DNA of 64,000 nucleotides from Nitzschia sp. DOCU1. Lineage: Eukaryota > Bacillariophyta > Bacillariophyceae > Bacillariales > Bacillariaceae. Location of the stretch: NCBI GenBank assembly GCA_951394045.1, contig OX595985.1, positions 1,240,001-1,304,000 on the forward strand, given 5' to 3'. The translations under genes were made by a program, and so were the position numbers. Below, piece after piece: positions 41,333 to 53,582 of the stretch (positions within the stretch are counted from its first letter, which is position 1; the number at the start of each line of letters is the position of its first letter). Below the pieces are notes generated by a model, which had not been told where the DNA came from, did no database searches, and was given only the letters and a program-made list of their open reading frames with translations.

Positions 41333-43729
41333 TCACTCAAGTGGCTCTTGTTCAACGGTGTCCTTTTCCGCACAGATTTGCTCCAAGGCATGATTCTTCA
41401 CTCTCAGCGCATCGTTTTCGCCCATGAGTTGTGAAATTTCCTTCTGTTTCAAATATAATTCTTCCTTGTGAGCCGTCTTCATCTTCACCAGGTTGCTTTC
41501 AAGCTCCGTGGTCTTGCTCAGAAGATTCTGATTCTGTACTTCAAGACCCTTGATTCTAATTTCTTCCGCAGTCTGGTCTTCGTCCCCGATTTGGCCGTTG
41601 TTCCTAGAGAACAAGCTCCACCGACTGTTGCCCCTCTTTAAGCTTTCCTGCTTATCCATTACCGCTTGCAAGAACAATCCCTGGGGCGCCTCTTCAGAAC
41701 CGGCGTCTGAAACCACATCATTGCCTTCCGCAATTGCTGCGAGTTTCTTTTCGGCTGTGTCGGCCTTTGCTTTCCATTCGTATGCTTCTTCCAATCTCTT
41801 GTGTGCCAACTCTTCAAGGTTACCGGATTTTGCTGTCAATTCGTGAACGCTCTTCTCCAACCGCTTCACGTCTGCGTTAAGCTTTTTATTTTTTTCCAGC
41901 AAATCTTCCTTCTCGGCTCTAACCTTATCCAAGACTTTCTGCGCCGCTTCAAGATCCTTCGTGCTGACTTCAGCCTCGGATCTTGCTTTGTCGAGCTCAT
42001 CGCGCACCACAGCGATCTCTTCGAACTCGCTGTTGCCCCTAAAACGTGCAAGCTCTTGCTCCAAGCGTGAGATGGTTTCTTCGCGATCATTCAATTTGGA
42101 GTTCATCTCCAGTTTTTCACCGCGTAGTTTGCCTTCCAAACCCTTCTTGTCATCCTCGAGTTCCTCCACCTGCAACTTGTACGAGGCCTCTGTATTCTCG
42201 AGTTCATTCTCCAGATCCCCAATCTTCGCCTTTTGTGTCTCGATGTCGCTTTCGAGTTTTTCTATTCTTGCCTTGTGAGTCTCGATTTCCCTATTCTTGT
42301 CGACCAACGTCATTTTCGCTTCCTTCAATTCATTACGGAGCTTATCGTCTGTGAAGTTGCCCGTGCCGTCCGTGGCTCGCTCCAGGTCCTCAATCTTGAT
42401 CAACAATCTATCGACGTCAGCCTCAGAGTCCTTCAAATCAGCCTCCACGAGGGCTTGGTCTTCACGCTGCCTTTCGAGATCGTCGATTAGTTTGTCCACC
42501 TGGTCCTTGTACTTCTCAAGCTTCTCGTCCCGATCGTCTAAAGTGGCCTTTAGGTTGTCTCGTTCTTTCTGGACGCCTTCAAACTCAGCCTTTATCTTGG
42601 ACAGTTCGGCAGAGGCTCTGAGCAGCTCGTCCTTGTCTTGGATTTGCTCCGCCGACTGTGCTGCCACCTTCTGCAGAGCTTCTGATAACATCTGGTGAAG
42701 TCGAAGAATTTCTTGGCGTTGTGCTTCTTCTCCGCCACCTACAATGGCCTCCAGAGGCGGAACAGCAGGAAAGTCATCCTTCTTTCTGCTCGTAGATTTC
42801 CGCTTTTTGTGATCTGCAGGGGAGAGATGTTTTTTTGAACCTGTAGTGTCCTTTTTCAGGCTCTCCCGATTTTTAGTACTCTTGCGTTTCTCCAGTGCAC
42901 CTCGACTATGGCTGCGGCTGCGCTTTTCGGTAGCAACTTGACTTTTGCTTCGTGTGCGACTACGAGTCCTACTCTGACTTCTGCTCCTTTCGCGGGGAGA
43001 TGTTGGAGAAGTCTCCGTTTGGACGCTCGAGGACGCGCCGATATCTTTAAGTGACAGAGGCCTGCGAATATGACCAGAGTCACTTAGTACTTCGTCCGAC
43101 TTGCTTTTCTTTTTCTTGTCTTTCTTCTTTTCCTTCTTGGGACTCTCTGGATCGCCGTCGCCCCGCTTTTCGCGCTTTTTGCTAGTGCTTGTACGGCTCC
43201 CGCGCGTTCCATCGGATTTTGCCGATACTATCGATCTCACGGAAGTTTCATCCGCAGAGCGCTTTGTGGATGCCGAATCTGCAGCACTCTGCGCTTCCGA
43301 GACGACGCTTTCTGGGTCGGTGACTCGAATTGGCTCGGAAACACGTTTCTTCGCCTTTTTGGCCTTCGAATCATCTTCTCCCGATTTTGATTTCTTCTTC
43401 TTTTTCTTTTTTCGGTCCTTGAGTTTCGTCACATCTGACATACTTTTTGTCTTTCTGGTATCCTTCAGTCGACTGTCCGGCTTGTCCGGGTCGGTAGGGT
43501 CGCCCCCATCGTTCAGAGGCATGAATTGCTCCTCGCCATGTTGCGAAAGCTGGTCTTCATTGACGCTCCAATCACCACCCCAGTCACCAGCCGACTCTGA
43601 GTTTTCTTCGCTACTACCGCCAGATGAACCTTCGACGTCTGCCGTATCACTCATAAGTCCATCGTCAGGCTCGGAGCCGCTGTCACTTTCTTCCTTCTTT
43701 CGGCCGAAAAGTCTTGATAATCGACTCAT
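41333..43729 (-). CDS. Coiled-coil protein C (acidic/basic N-terminus)
   Basis: Single exon, 798 residues, starting MSRLSRLFGRKKEESDSG at ATG 43729. The first 20 residues combine an amphipathic helix with a basic patch, like a peripheral membrane anchor. The next 300 are low complexity: acidic Ser/Gly (SGGSSEENSESAGDWGGDW), a KSMSDVTK box, then alternating Lys and Ser/Arg blocks (SRSQSRTRSRTRSK). The coiled coil starts near residue 330 (EEAQRQEILRLHQMLSEALQ) and continues to the C-terminus with one Gly-rich gap. AYEWKAKADTAEKKL near residue 648 and LSEALQKVAAQ match gene B (and gene E at the latter). No enzymatic domain is seen. It is probably a paralogue of B with a scaffold or tether function. 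Confidence 0.85.
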   Translation of the reverse strand: MSRLSRLFGRKKEESDSGSEPDDGLMSDTADVEGSSGGSSEENSESAGDWGGDWSVNEDQLSQHGEEQFMPLNDGGDPTDPDKPDSRLKDTRKTKSMSDVTKLKDRKKKKKKKSKSGEDDSKAKKAKKRVSEPIRVTDPESVVSEAQSAADSASTKRSADETSVRSIVSAKSDGTRGSRTSTSKKREKRGDGDPESPKKEKKKDKKKKSKSDEVLSDSGHIRRPLSLKDIGASSSVQTETSPTSPRERSRSQSRTRSRTRSKSQVATEKRSRSHSRGALEKRKSTKNRESLKKDTTGSKKHLSPADHKKRKSTSRKKDDFPAVPPLEAIVGGGEEAQRQEILRLHQMLSEALQKVAAQSAEQIQDKDELLRASAELSKIKAEFEGVQKERDNLKATLDDRDEKLEKYKDQVDKLIDDLERQREDQALVEADLKDSEADVDRLLIKIEDLERATDGTGNFTDDKLRNELKEAKMTLVDKNREIETHKARIEKLESDIETQKAKIGDLENELENTEASYKLQVEELEDDKKGLEGKLRGEKLEMNSKLNDREETISRLEQELARFRGNSEFEEIAVVRDELDKARSEAEVSTKDLEAAQKVLDKVRAEKEDLLEKNKKLNADVKRLEKSVHELTAKSGNLEELAHKRLEEAYEWKAKADTAEKKLAAIAEGNDVVSDAGSEEAPQGLFLQAVMDKQESLKRGNSRWSLFSRNNGQIGDEDQTAEEIRIKGLEVQNQNLLSKTTELESNLVKMKTAHKEELYLKQKEISQLMGENDALRVKNHALEQICAEKDTVEQEPLE

Positions 43730-44402
43730 CTTCTTATCTTGTGCTCGTGGAAGCGTCAACTAGTGAGCAACCTGGAGGAAACCAAGAACCAATCAGATAA
43801 TAGTATTCCTGTTTTTTTATGTCCCGGAACGACTGTTCGCCTTTGACACGATCAATGAGCAGGTTAAGAAAAACTTGGTCAAGTGTTAATTCTTCCGCAG
43901 CTCCGTGCTATCACTCAGAACATGCCCTGCTCCGTCGTCTCAAATGCGAATGAAATGGCAATATAGAGTCAAGTGGTAGCAAATCAATTAGTCCAATGGC
44001 ACTGTGTTTGAATTGTCAAGGAACCAGATCGACGCTGGTTCAAGCAACGAAAATAGTCGCTGTGGTAGGTGATGATTTTGTCGCTGAGCCAATTTTTGGT
44101 CTTGCGTTGGAGGGAGATGTGGAGGCAGACACGCGCGTTTCGCTCGTTTGATGTCGATGGCGGGTGCAGATGTGGCCAAAAAAGCACGAAGCGAGCCTTC
44201 CGCCTCCTGCCTCCTCCAATCAGTCAACGGTCGCTATTTGACTAGTCTGACTTGCATGAGTGTAAGTAGTAAGCAATGCGTGCGTTGTGGGTATGCCCTT
44301 AGGTTCTCCGCGAACCGTTCCCTCCCAACCGAACGCTGATGAAGAATCGATTGTTACCATGACAACAACACAAGTGGATGGAACTTGATTCACACGTTCA
44401 CG
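43730..44402. other. Divergent promoter region between gene C and the TMEM131-like gene
   Basis: This region is about 670 bp with no supported exon, and should contain promoters for both flanking genes. Confidence 0.45.
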
Positions 44403-47400
44403 ATGAAGCGCTTCCGGCTGTTAGCCTGGCCGCTGGTGTTATGCTACCTGCTTGGATTAGCATTCACCGTCCTGGCCAAGGATAACAGCGAAAGCGACGA
44501 TGTAAGGTTGAGAGTTTCCATAAGAAAGGAAAGCTTGAAGGGGGTGGCTTCGTGCCAACATACCTTTTCTCAAGTCGAGTTACTCAATTTGGTAAGAATG
44601 TCGCAGTCGACGAATTTAGCTTAGAATTTCCCAGAGTACCGTGTCCGAGATCATCTTTGGGGGATGATGATTCCTATCATGTGCATTGTTGAAACAGTGA
44701 TTGTGATCCTAATCCATGGCTCATGTTACTCCTTGTCCCCTCCTCCATTAATACTACGCAGCATCCTACCGAAAACATCATGATTCACTCTATTCAAACC
44801 GCTCCCGAGGAGACGGTTTTGATTCGGACTGCGTCTGGTGAGGTAGCCAACGAAAGTTGGGAGAATATTCCGCAGCAGTTGCATGTTTCACGACTTCCAT
44901 CGGGAAGTTTGTCGTTGGGCCCCGGTCAAGTGGCGATTGTCCCTGTGACGTTCCTTCCGAGGTACCCAGACATGGCACACGACAATGTTTTCTTTCTTGG
45001 GGAAGCGAAACCACCTCCTCTGGTGAGTGCGGGGTTGAGAGCGGATATTGTGGATGTGGTAGGCGAAGATATCTTGGCGTCATTCGAAAAGCAGAGGCAA
45101 TTCTATGATCCCGGGAGCACGTTGCCAAGGAGGAGGAGCAACCTAGATACGTCGTCGTTGCCGGCTGGGGATGAGTTTGAAGTGACGACGAGCATTGTGG
45201 TTGACACCTCCAGGGGCGTGCTTCAGATGCCGATCTCGGCTTCCAGTGTTCGACAAAATCCTTATTCAATACCAGATGTGATTCGATTCGTTCATTCAAA
45301 GCCTCCGGAATCGGACGCCAAGGCAGCCAGTACGAAATCCCCGTCCGGTAGTCTGTCGACAAGCCCTGGATCAGAGTCGGTCATTTTGTTAAATTCGGTT
45401 CAGTTGTCGCACGAGGAGTATGGGAAAGTTTCCTCCAAGGCACGCCCGTCTAGAAAAGCGGACCCAGCCAGAGACTGTTTCGATCTCTATGTCAACAACC
45501 CTTCTGCAGAATCTGATCTGGAAATTTCGGAAGTTCTAGTGTCTCGTCCTGATTTGATGAGCGTGGAATTCGACCCGGCGAGGCTCTTATTGGCCCCAGA
45601 TTTGCAGGTCCTTCCTTCTCAGCCGTCCCAAGTGGTTAGAGCATGGACAGAGGAAGGGCCGATGTATATTCCACCGGATTCGGTGGACAACTACATAGCG
45701 ACGGTTTGCACGGCACCAAACGGAGTTGGTGAAGATTATCTCGTAGGCGCCTACTTGGATGAAATGTCCAACTGGATCGACTCGGGGAACCCCGACCAAA
45801 GCCTCGGCTTTCTGCAAATCCGAACAGATGTCGAAACACTATTTATTTCCCTTGAAAGATTCATTGACAAAGCGTCAATAAATCCACCTGCCCAAATTGC
45901 TACCTCGGCGACCGACGAGTCTGCGCTGGAGACTGTGACATCAACCAAGACATCTAGCTCTTTGTTGAAGGCAACGCCAGAATCGTTTGAATTTCGAATG
46001 CTATCCTCTGCTAGTCCACCCATTTCCGCCAACATTACCCTCCAAAACAAATCCCCGGTGCCGATTCGGATCATGCGAATGACAGTGACTGTCGGTGGAA
46101 AGAGCGACAGGAAAGGGTCGGAAGCCTGGAAACGCCTGGGATTGCAAATCACAGTTAACCAAGGAGAAGGCTCTGTTAGTGGAACATTACCGGCTGCAAG
46201 GACCGTCGAAAATGCCTTCGTGCTCACATGCCAGTCGGGCGTGAACCCTGCTTCGATACCCCTTGACGACGGGCCTTTTCATTTCCATGGGGCGCTTGTA
46301 CTCCGAGGGACGATGGACACCGAGTTGACATACGACGAATGGAGGGAGGAAATCAAGCGGGATCCATACCGTGAAATCCATCTTACTCTTGAGCTACCAT
46401 ATGTCATCTCTGTGCTGAATGGAAGATTGGAAGTCACTCTCGAGCGATCTACTCACCCATATCCTCAAATCTTTGGGGCACAGCCCTGGGATCGATCTGG
46501 ACGCGCGGTGTCGACTCTTTTCTTCCCTTTAAACCGCTTTGATGCTGTAGAAGATTCCGAGGCTCCACTTCCGACGCAGAAGTACAGCAATTCCCGTGAA
46601 ATCGGACACGACCTGCGAGTCATGACCAATATGGACGTTCCTCTCAATTTGGAGGCCGCAGAAATTGTCGACCAGAATGGCATGCCGGTCGAAGGCACTC
46701 ACTCATTGTGTGCGCGTTTCAACGTCTCTCGGGCGAGAGCCTTTGAAACAAGTAATAGCTATCAAGACTTCCAAGACTTGGGATTTCTTGCTCTGCAATA
46801 TCGATTCGATGTGGGAAAGGAAAGGAACCGGAAATCATCTGGCCGCGAGGACTGGGAAGATGTCGTACCTACAACGTGCTATTTAAGCATTCAAACGTCA
46901 CCTTCCGACACAGCCGTCCATCGGATTCCTCTTGTTGTCTTTCCTGCGCAACTTGAGATCACTTCGCCGTCTCATTCGGGTGGGAGGCATACCGGTGGAG
47001 CTCGAGGGACAGAAATGGAAACGAGTGGGCGAGGTAAGCTCCACGACGCGGTGGACGTGGGATACAATAGGCTCTTGGACTGGTTTAGACTTTCGGCCGC
47101 TGGGCAATCGTTTCTAGAAAGTTTGGAGTCAATGTCAGACAAGAAGAATCTTCGCGACTCGCAACTACTTAAGTACTACATTCGAAAACTGCTGCGCCTC
47201 CCCGAAGACTCGGCACTAAGCAACGTGAAGCCGATTCTCTTGAAGATAGGGGCAATCGAACATGGTCAAATATCCAAAGTGCCGCTCGTCTTCACGAATC
47301 ATAATCCTATCCCTTTGACTCTAACTATTGATGTCGGAGAGGTCGAAGGAATGACCATCGAATTGGGAAAAGATGCAAGCCATGGTCGTGGTGACGGCAA

Positions 47401-50400
47401 CAATCTGTTGGACTATCTTCCGAAGGTGGATAGTCTTCATTCGAAGCCCAGGGAAGCGGTCGTAACTGAGGGAAGTCTTCGTGGCCATCCAGTGTATGGT
47501 TTGCGCCAATTTCTCCTGTCGAACCCGCGCGCTCTAGAATTTTTTTCGATGCGAATGCGGTACCGGGATGCCGTCTATCTGAACAAAGCCGCGGTGGAAG
47601 AATTCCCATTCCTTCAAGACCTTTACCAATGGCATTCCTACGCCCATTTCCACGCAGACGACATAGTTGAGGTCGCACCGAAGAACATCTCAGGGACCTG
47701 TGATGTTTCAGGGTTCCCCTCGGACTATCAGCCGGCCGACCCGATGTATCGCACTCCTGCGCAGAACTCACTTCCAGGTCCGTTCATGGTATCTGGAGAC
47801 AAAAAGCTTGTCCGTCATTTGCAGGTATGCGCGGAAGGTCAGGGGACTGTTTCCAGCGGGAGAAAGATATTGATCCCTCCAGGTGGGTCCGCTCGCTTCG
47901 AAGTCAAACTCCGGTCTCCCCCCGAAACGATTCTGGATAATGATATCAGCCAATTGTTGGCAACCGGTCTTGTGCTATCTACAAACTTTGGGCAAAAACT
48001 ACCCATATTTGCAACTTTCGAAGCCTTGCAAGGCCAACTCCACTTTACAAGGGCTGAAGAGGCCTCGCAACTGACGAGTGACGGTCGGACCCGTGACTCA
48101 ATCGCCGTAAGCGTACCTCTAGAGCTCGACTGGCACTCCACCGCGAACCAAGGCCATGAAGCTTCTAGTTCTTCTCACATCGTTGGAACTGGGACAGATT
48201 TTGACGCGGAGCATTCAGTTCGCGGCATATCTCTTCATATTAATTCTTCTTTTTCGCGCCGAGTGCGGCTCCTGGACATTGAGAGTTGCAATCCCTGGTT
48301 CCACGTCGCATTGCAGAATTCCTCTGATGGCATTCACGTGGACATGAACGTGGCAACCGAGATTGGATCAGTCCGAGGCTTTGCATCGTGCCTCCCTGAC
48401 GAAGGCTACAGTTCTGCTTACCCATCATTCTATCAATGCGCGTTAAACTGGCTGTTGAAGAGGCACGTATTGCAGCCTCCAGGTTGTGGTGAGGTGCCAA
48501 AGTATTCCAAGAAGAACGAGCGTGGTTCAAACGCACTTGACGTATCGCAAAAAGGTGTCCGAGGTGTGATACTTGCCTTCGAAGCAGCAAAGATTGAAAC
48601 GGCGGAGATGTTTGCGTCCCCCGACATTCCGTGGGCCTCGGAACCGAATAGCACTGCAATTGATCGCGCTTTCTTTTACCAGCCAAGAGGTACAGCTGCA
48701 ATCAAATCGGGCCGCACCAAGTCCGACGGTTACATTGGTTGGGCCTCCCTTCGCACTCATGCCGAAGCGTGGGACGCGTGGCGTGTTGCCGATCAATTGG
48801 GTCTTACAAGAATAACTTCAAATCTTCGCGCCACTATTGAATTCGACCCTGCGACATCGGAGCCCGGCGAGAAAGAAGTTTCAAGACATCAGAGTTTGTC
48901 TTTGTCGATGCAGGATTTGGGCGTTCAAAGCTCCTTGGTTTTGCCCAGGCTTGTTGCTTCTCAAGAAGGTTACGATTCGTGTACTTCCCACGATATCTCT
49001 TCTGTACGGTTTCCACCCACTTTAGTAGGATCCGTGTCGTCAATGAAGATTCCATTGCGAAATCCTACATCCGTTCCGGTCAGAGTGCGTCTTGCAGCTG
49101 CGACGCCCGCTTCTGAGGCTGACGAGAAGAATTCTCAAGACAGTCTCAAGGATCGCTTTCTGGCTTCTCTAGATGCACCCTACGTGCAGGGAGGAAGCGG
49201 GCTTCCAGCCGAGACAGATGCGAGCCATCATCTTTGGTGGGATGGGGGTGGATCATTTTTCCTCGTTGACGAGGCGGGAGACGTAATTCGTTCTCATCAT
49301 AACATCTCCATTAAGGCAGGCGCTGGGGCCCATGTCAGCTTGGTCAACCCTTCTCTCAATTCAATATCCGCCTTTCTTCTTGGGTGTGGCCCACGCTGCG
49401 GTGTACGCGATGATGCCAAAGTGAGTGAGAACTCCGTGGACCTCAAACACTTTAGCACCATCGGGGCTTCGGCTGCGGCATCCAACACACTTGTGGGTAG
49501 GAAGCGCTCTTCCCATTCACAACTTAACGAGATCAATGGCGATGCTCCATTCATATACGCCGGGGGGACACCTTTACCACGCACTTCAGGCCCACTGCCA
49601 TTTGCTATTCCGTTTTCTTCTCTCGATGAAGTTGTCATTCCTCCTTACGGCACTGCTGAAGTCGGCCCTATCCTTTTCCGCCCACCTGGACGGTACCTCG
49701 CTCTCGGGTGCGATCTCGTGAGATACAGTGATGCCACCTATTGGGGCCACAAAATTGGAGAACTTTGTGAAACGGAGATGTTCTCGTCCATGGTGCTCCT
49801 CGAGAATTCACTCACAGGCGTCGAACGTATTCAACTCACGGGAAAGAGCCTGTGGGAGCATCTCTACTTTATCGACCCTGCTCCGACGGGCAATGACGAT
49901 GCATTTGGTGACATTGAAATGAGGAATGGCCGGTCGACTTTGGTTTTTGGAGGTACCGGGAAGGCCGTGAAGGGAATGGGCTGGAGAGTCAATCCGGTTG
50001 TCAAACGTGTCTTTCTACACAATGGCGGCGATGCTATTGTCGCCGTTACCTCTGTGTACCTCTCGGACACAAACAAAATCTTGGAAAAGTCGTGGCCAGG
50101 TCGGACCTCTGGTGAAGCATGCCGCAGCGGGAGCTTTCGCATTCTTGATTGTTGGGAATCTGAACGTCGCATTTTTAATGTGAACGGGGACCTTGTGGAG
50201 AACGTCCACGCAAGTTTCGTTCTTACGCCTGGGGAGAGCCGATTGATCTACGTTGAGTTCATAGCTGATTGTAGCGTGTCGCAAGAATTCGTTTCGCTCA
50301 ACGTCGAATTCATCGGGGCAAATCAATTGTCCGAAGGAGATGGGAAAAGCGACACTCAACTGTCGTTCTACAACGGGGCCTCGACGAAAGGCTCTAGTCG

Positions 50401-52789
50401 CCGACTGGGACGCCTGCGCACCAAAAAGATCGATCTCGTGCTTGGGTATAGTATGGATGCATCGAGTTTTGCAGAATGTAAGCCAGTGAACGTTTGGAAT
50501 GCGGATGTTATCGTTGTTGAAAGCGCCGCAAATTCCACGCGGACTAGGAAGTTGGCACGTGGCAGGTCTACGGCGAGTGAGTGGTGGCTGGGCGCCTTGG
50601 CATCAATCGCCCGGTTTTCAGTTTTCGGTTTGCTTGTTATCCAAGCATATGAGTTGATCATGTATCTCCTACAAAACCGTCGTCAAATGAAAGAGAGGGC
50701 TGTAACGAAGGCGCGAGGCTCGGTCAGAGAAGAGATTAAATCTGGTTCTGAGAAGAAGCGCCCATCTCAGCAGAGCCTCTGGAATGCAACATTCCGATGT
50801 CTGGCTCGAGCCGACCCTACGTCACTAGAACTTCAAGCTCTAGGCAGGGAGCAGATCAGACAAGTAGTCGCTGGGCGCTACCGCGTCAAGGGCGGTTCAC
50901 CGCCGCTATCCCTCGCCAATTATGGTGCATTTGTGAGGGAGCGTCAAGTGACAGCGGCCGCTCCGGGTGGAATTTCAAGACAGCGTACGGGCAAGGAAGG
51001 AGGCGGAGGCGAGCGGGTGCGTACTCTCAGCGATGCCTTATTCCGTACTTTTTCATCCGAGCAGGGTGGCTCTGCCCGTAGTTTGCTCCCAGCCGGACTC
51101 GGTTGGAGAGTCGCATATGCCAGGGGAATTATTGGGGACAAGTCCATCGAAGCTTCAAGGGCCGGCCGGGCGACTATCCTACTGATGGAACGTAGAAGCA
51201 ACATCCAGGAATCTGACCACTCTCAGGAAAATGAGGACGATCACCAAAGCGATGATACGCAACCCAACGAGACAGCAGATAATGCCCATTCTGCGATGCA
51301 AGCTAATGTTCAAGATGCCGAACGATCGATCCCCAAAAATGATGTCCCGGAACTTCAAATTTCAGACGAAAGGAGCGTTCGAACCGAAGAGAGCGCGGAA
51401 GACGCCGCTTCCTCGTCCGAGAAGTGGACCAGGAAGCACTCCAAGAAGACCGAGAAATCGCAAGACAGTCATAAGGAACCTTCGAAAGAGCAAGCAGCCA
51501 GCCATGTCAACAATGGCCAAAACCTTCCACCGAAGGAACCACCTGTGGATCTCGAGAGCCCCACTTCGCCGACCGTAAGCATCCGGAGCGAATCGTCCTC
51601 AACAAAAGGCGGCGCAAAAGCTAGGAAGAGTGGGAACAAGTCTGAGCCCCAAATGCTATCGTCTCGTAGAGGTGACACCACCATCACCCGTCCACAGAAG
51701 GAGCCCGCCGGAGTGCAGAAGAAACAGAAAGGAAAGAATCTGCTCAAGGACATAGGGAAACCGGCAGGAGAATCACCCACGAAAGACAAGGACTCCCCGG
51801 TGGTTTCGCAAAACAAGAGAGATACTTGGGGCGAGAAGACGAAGCCAAAGAATAAGGCGAAGAAGGCAACGCCGAAGGTCAAAACAACTCAGGGCATTGG
51901 AAGCAGCAAAGATGTTGGCGATGGAAATACTAAAGGCGCGAAGTATGGCGATGGTCCGACGACGAGCGCCATGCTACCTCCTGGAATGTCCCCACCTCCT
52001 GGCTTAGCACCGCCGCCGGGTTTCAACCAAGGAATGCCTGGAGCGTTGGATTCTTCCGCTGCTGATGTTTCGTTGCCGATGCGAACCGGAGGCATCGAGT
52101 CGGCCTCGTTGGGTGATATGTTGACTGCAGCTTTGCAGTCGGATCTCAACTTGAGTGGCGGCGACGCATCTCAATCTCTTAACTTTTCTCAACATGTCAG
52201 CACTGCAAGAAGTGACCTGCTGTTTGGGGGATTGGGGGATACGTCAGCTGTCGTCACTCCAGTGGCCGACGGAGGGGACTTTGGCTTTCGAACGAACCCA
52301 TCGCCGACAATTGGTGGGATACCAGCTTCCACGGAGACCAAGAATGCCGATAACCACAAAGATCACCCAGCTCCCTCTGGGGATCCGCTGCTGCACGTCT
52401 TGCTGAACGAGGTTGATAACAGCCGCAATGGGTTTGATGTCATGGATTTTTTGGACAGCATCCTCGACGACGGAGGGGGTGGCGAACACGAGGGAGAGCA
52501 AGGCTTGGCTACTCCGGGTTCATTTCCCGGTTCGTCGGATGCTCCTGTCTCTTTGAACCCCTGGGCCTCGTCTGAGAAGAAGTCCCGGGCAACTGCTTAC
52601 GGTATTGCATTTGATGAAGACTCAGAGGAAGCTCCCGGCTTTAACTCACATGGAAGTGGAGGGGATGCATCCCTGGGGCCTATCCCGTTGCTGACGCCGG
52701 CTGCAATTCTGATGGACTTTCAAGACGACGGAGATGACGAGGATGACCGGGCCTTTTCCTTTTACGCCAGATTGACGGACGAAGATTAA
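44403..52789 (+). CDS. TMEM131-type giant secretory-pathway membrane protein
   Basis: Two exons, 44403-44591 and 44762-52789, with a 170-nt phase-0 intron (GTAAGA...ACGCAG); 2,738 residues. A signal peptide (LLAWPLVLCYLLGLAFTVLA) opens it. The join gives QVELLNLHPTENIMIHSI, matching the beta-strand start of the TMEM131 N-terminal PapD-like domain. SGSLSLGPGQVAIVPVTFLP and SRGVLQMPISASSVRQNPY follow in family order. The large lumenal part has several more Ig-like stretches (ISANITLQNKSPVPIRIMRM; SSMKIPLRNPTSVPVRVRL). The only clear TM helix is at about 2005-2030. The cytosolic tail of about 700 residues is Lys/Ser/Pro-rich, with LPPGMSPPPGLAPPPGF near 2468 and an acidic C-terminus. In animals TMEM131 helps load and export secretory cargo (collagen) through TRAPP. 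Here it probably serves ER-Golgi export of wall or extracellular proteins. Confidence 0.85.
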
Positions 52790-53582
52790 AACTTTGAATG
52801 TAATCCTAAGAAGAGGACTCGTTGTATCGTCTACAAGAATTAATAATTGCATCGCATTATGCTGGATGGTATGGGCACGGGCCTTCGGCGACGAACGATG
52901 GAACACTAGAAGACAACAATCTTGACTATTCAGTACTACTTTGGCTAGTCGTTTGCATCTCCAAGGCCATTTTTGGCATGAGCGGATCAGTTGAATCTAG
53001 CTTGACCGAAGACGACGCTCGTCAAAGGCCAGATGGGAAAGACTTTGTAAGAAGTGCAAGGACTTGGTGACCAGAGATATCGATCCTGTTTGGCGTTTCG
53101 TAGCCGTTGTCGCGGTGAAAATCTCACCCTTTTGTCCTCTGTCGGTGGGAGTCACAATAAAGGAAATGAAGAAGTGGTCTGGTTACGGTAGTAGCGATGA
53201 GGTAGTATGTCGGAGCGAAATTTGAGAAGCCAGCGTCTCAATCACAGATACGTAGCTACGTAGGTATTATTCATTTCTACGTTGTTCTGGTACTGAATGT
53301 TGCGTCACGGGGGACTCTTGTTAGTTCATTGACGGCCGGCCGGCCGGCGCGCGGGCGGGAAGTGGATAGGGCGAGAGGGTCATCGAATTGTGTGCTGTCC
53401 CGCCTTCAAGAGAAAAGCTATTAGCGCTGTTGTTGGCTTGTCACTGGGATTATCTTAATACAATTCGCTGAGTCGGACAGATCTCTTCTCTTTTCATTAT
53501 ATTTGGTCACGACTAGAGCTTCGTAGTAGAAGCGAGCCTTGCCTTCATCGATTCTCTCCTCGCTCTCAAGAACCACAAGAAT
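52790..53582. other. Intergenic region, no gene seen
   Basis: It holds the 3' flank of the TMEM131-like gene and the promoter of coiled-coil gene D. A very GC-rich block at 53332-53359 (GGCCGGCCGGCCGGCGCGCG) is the one oddity. Confidence 0.45.

Noticed and set aside
43101..43763. 220-codon plus-strand frame opposite gene C
   Set aside because: The same antisense artefact of Lys/Ser-rich coding sequence.
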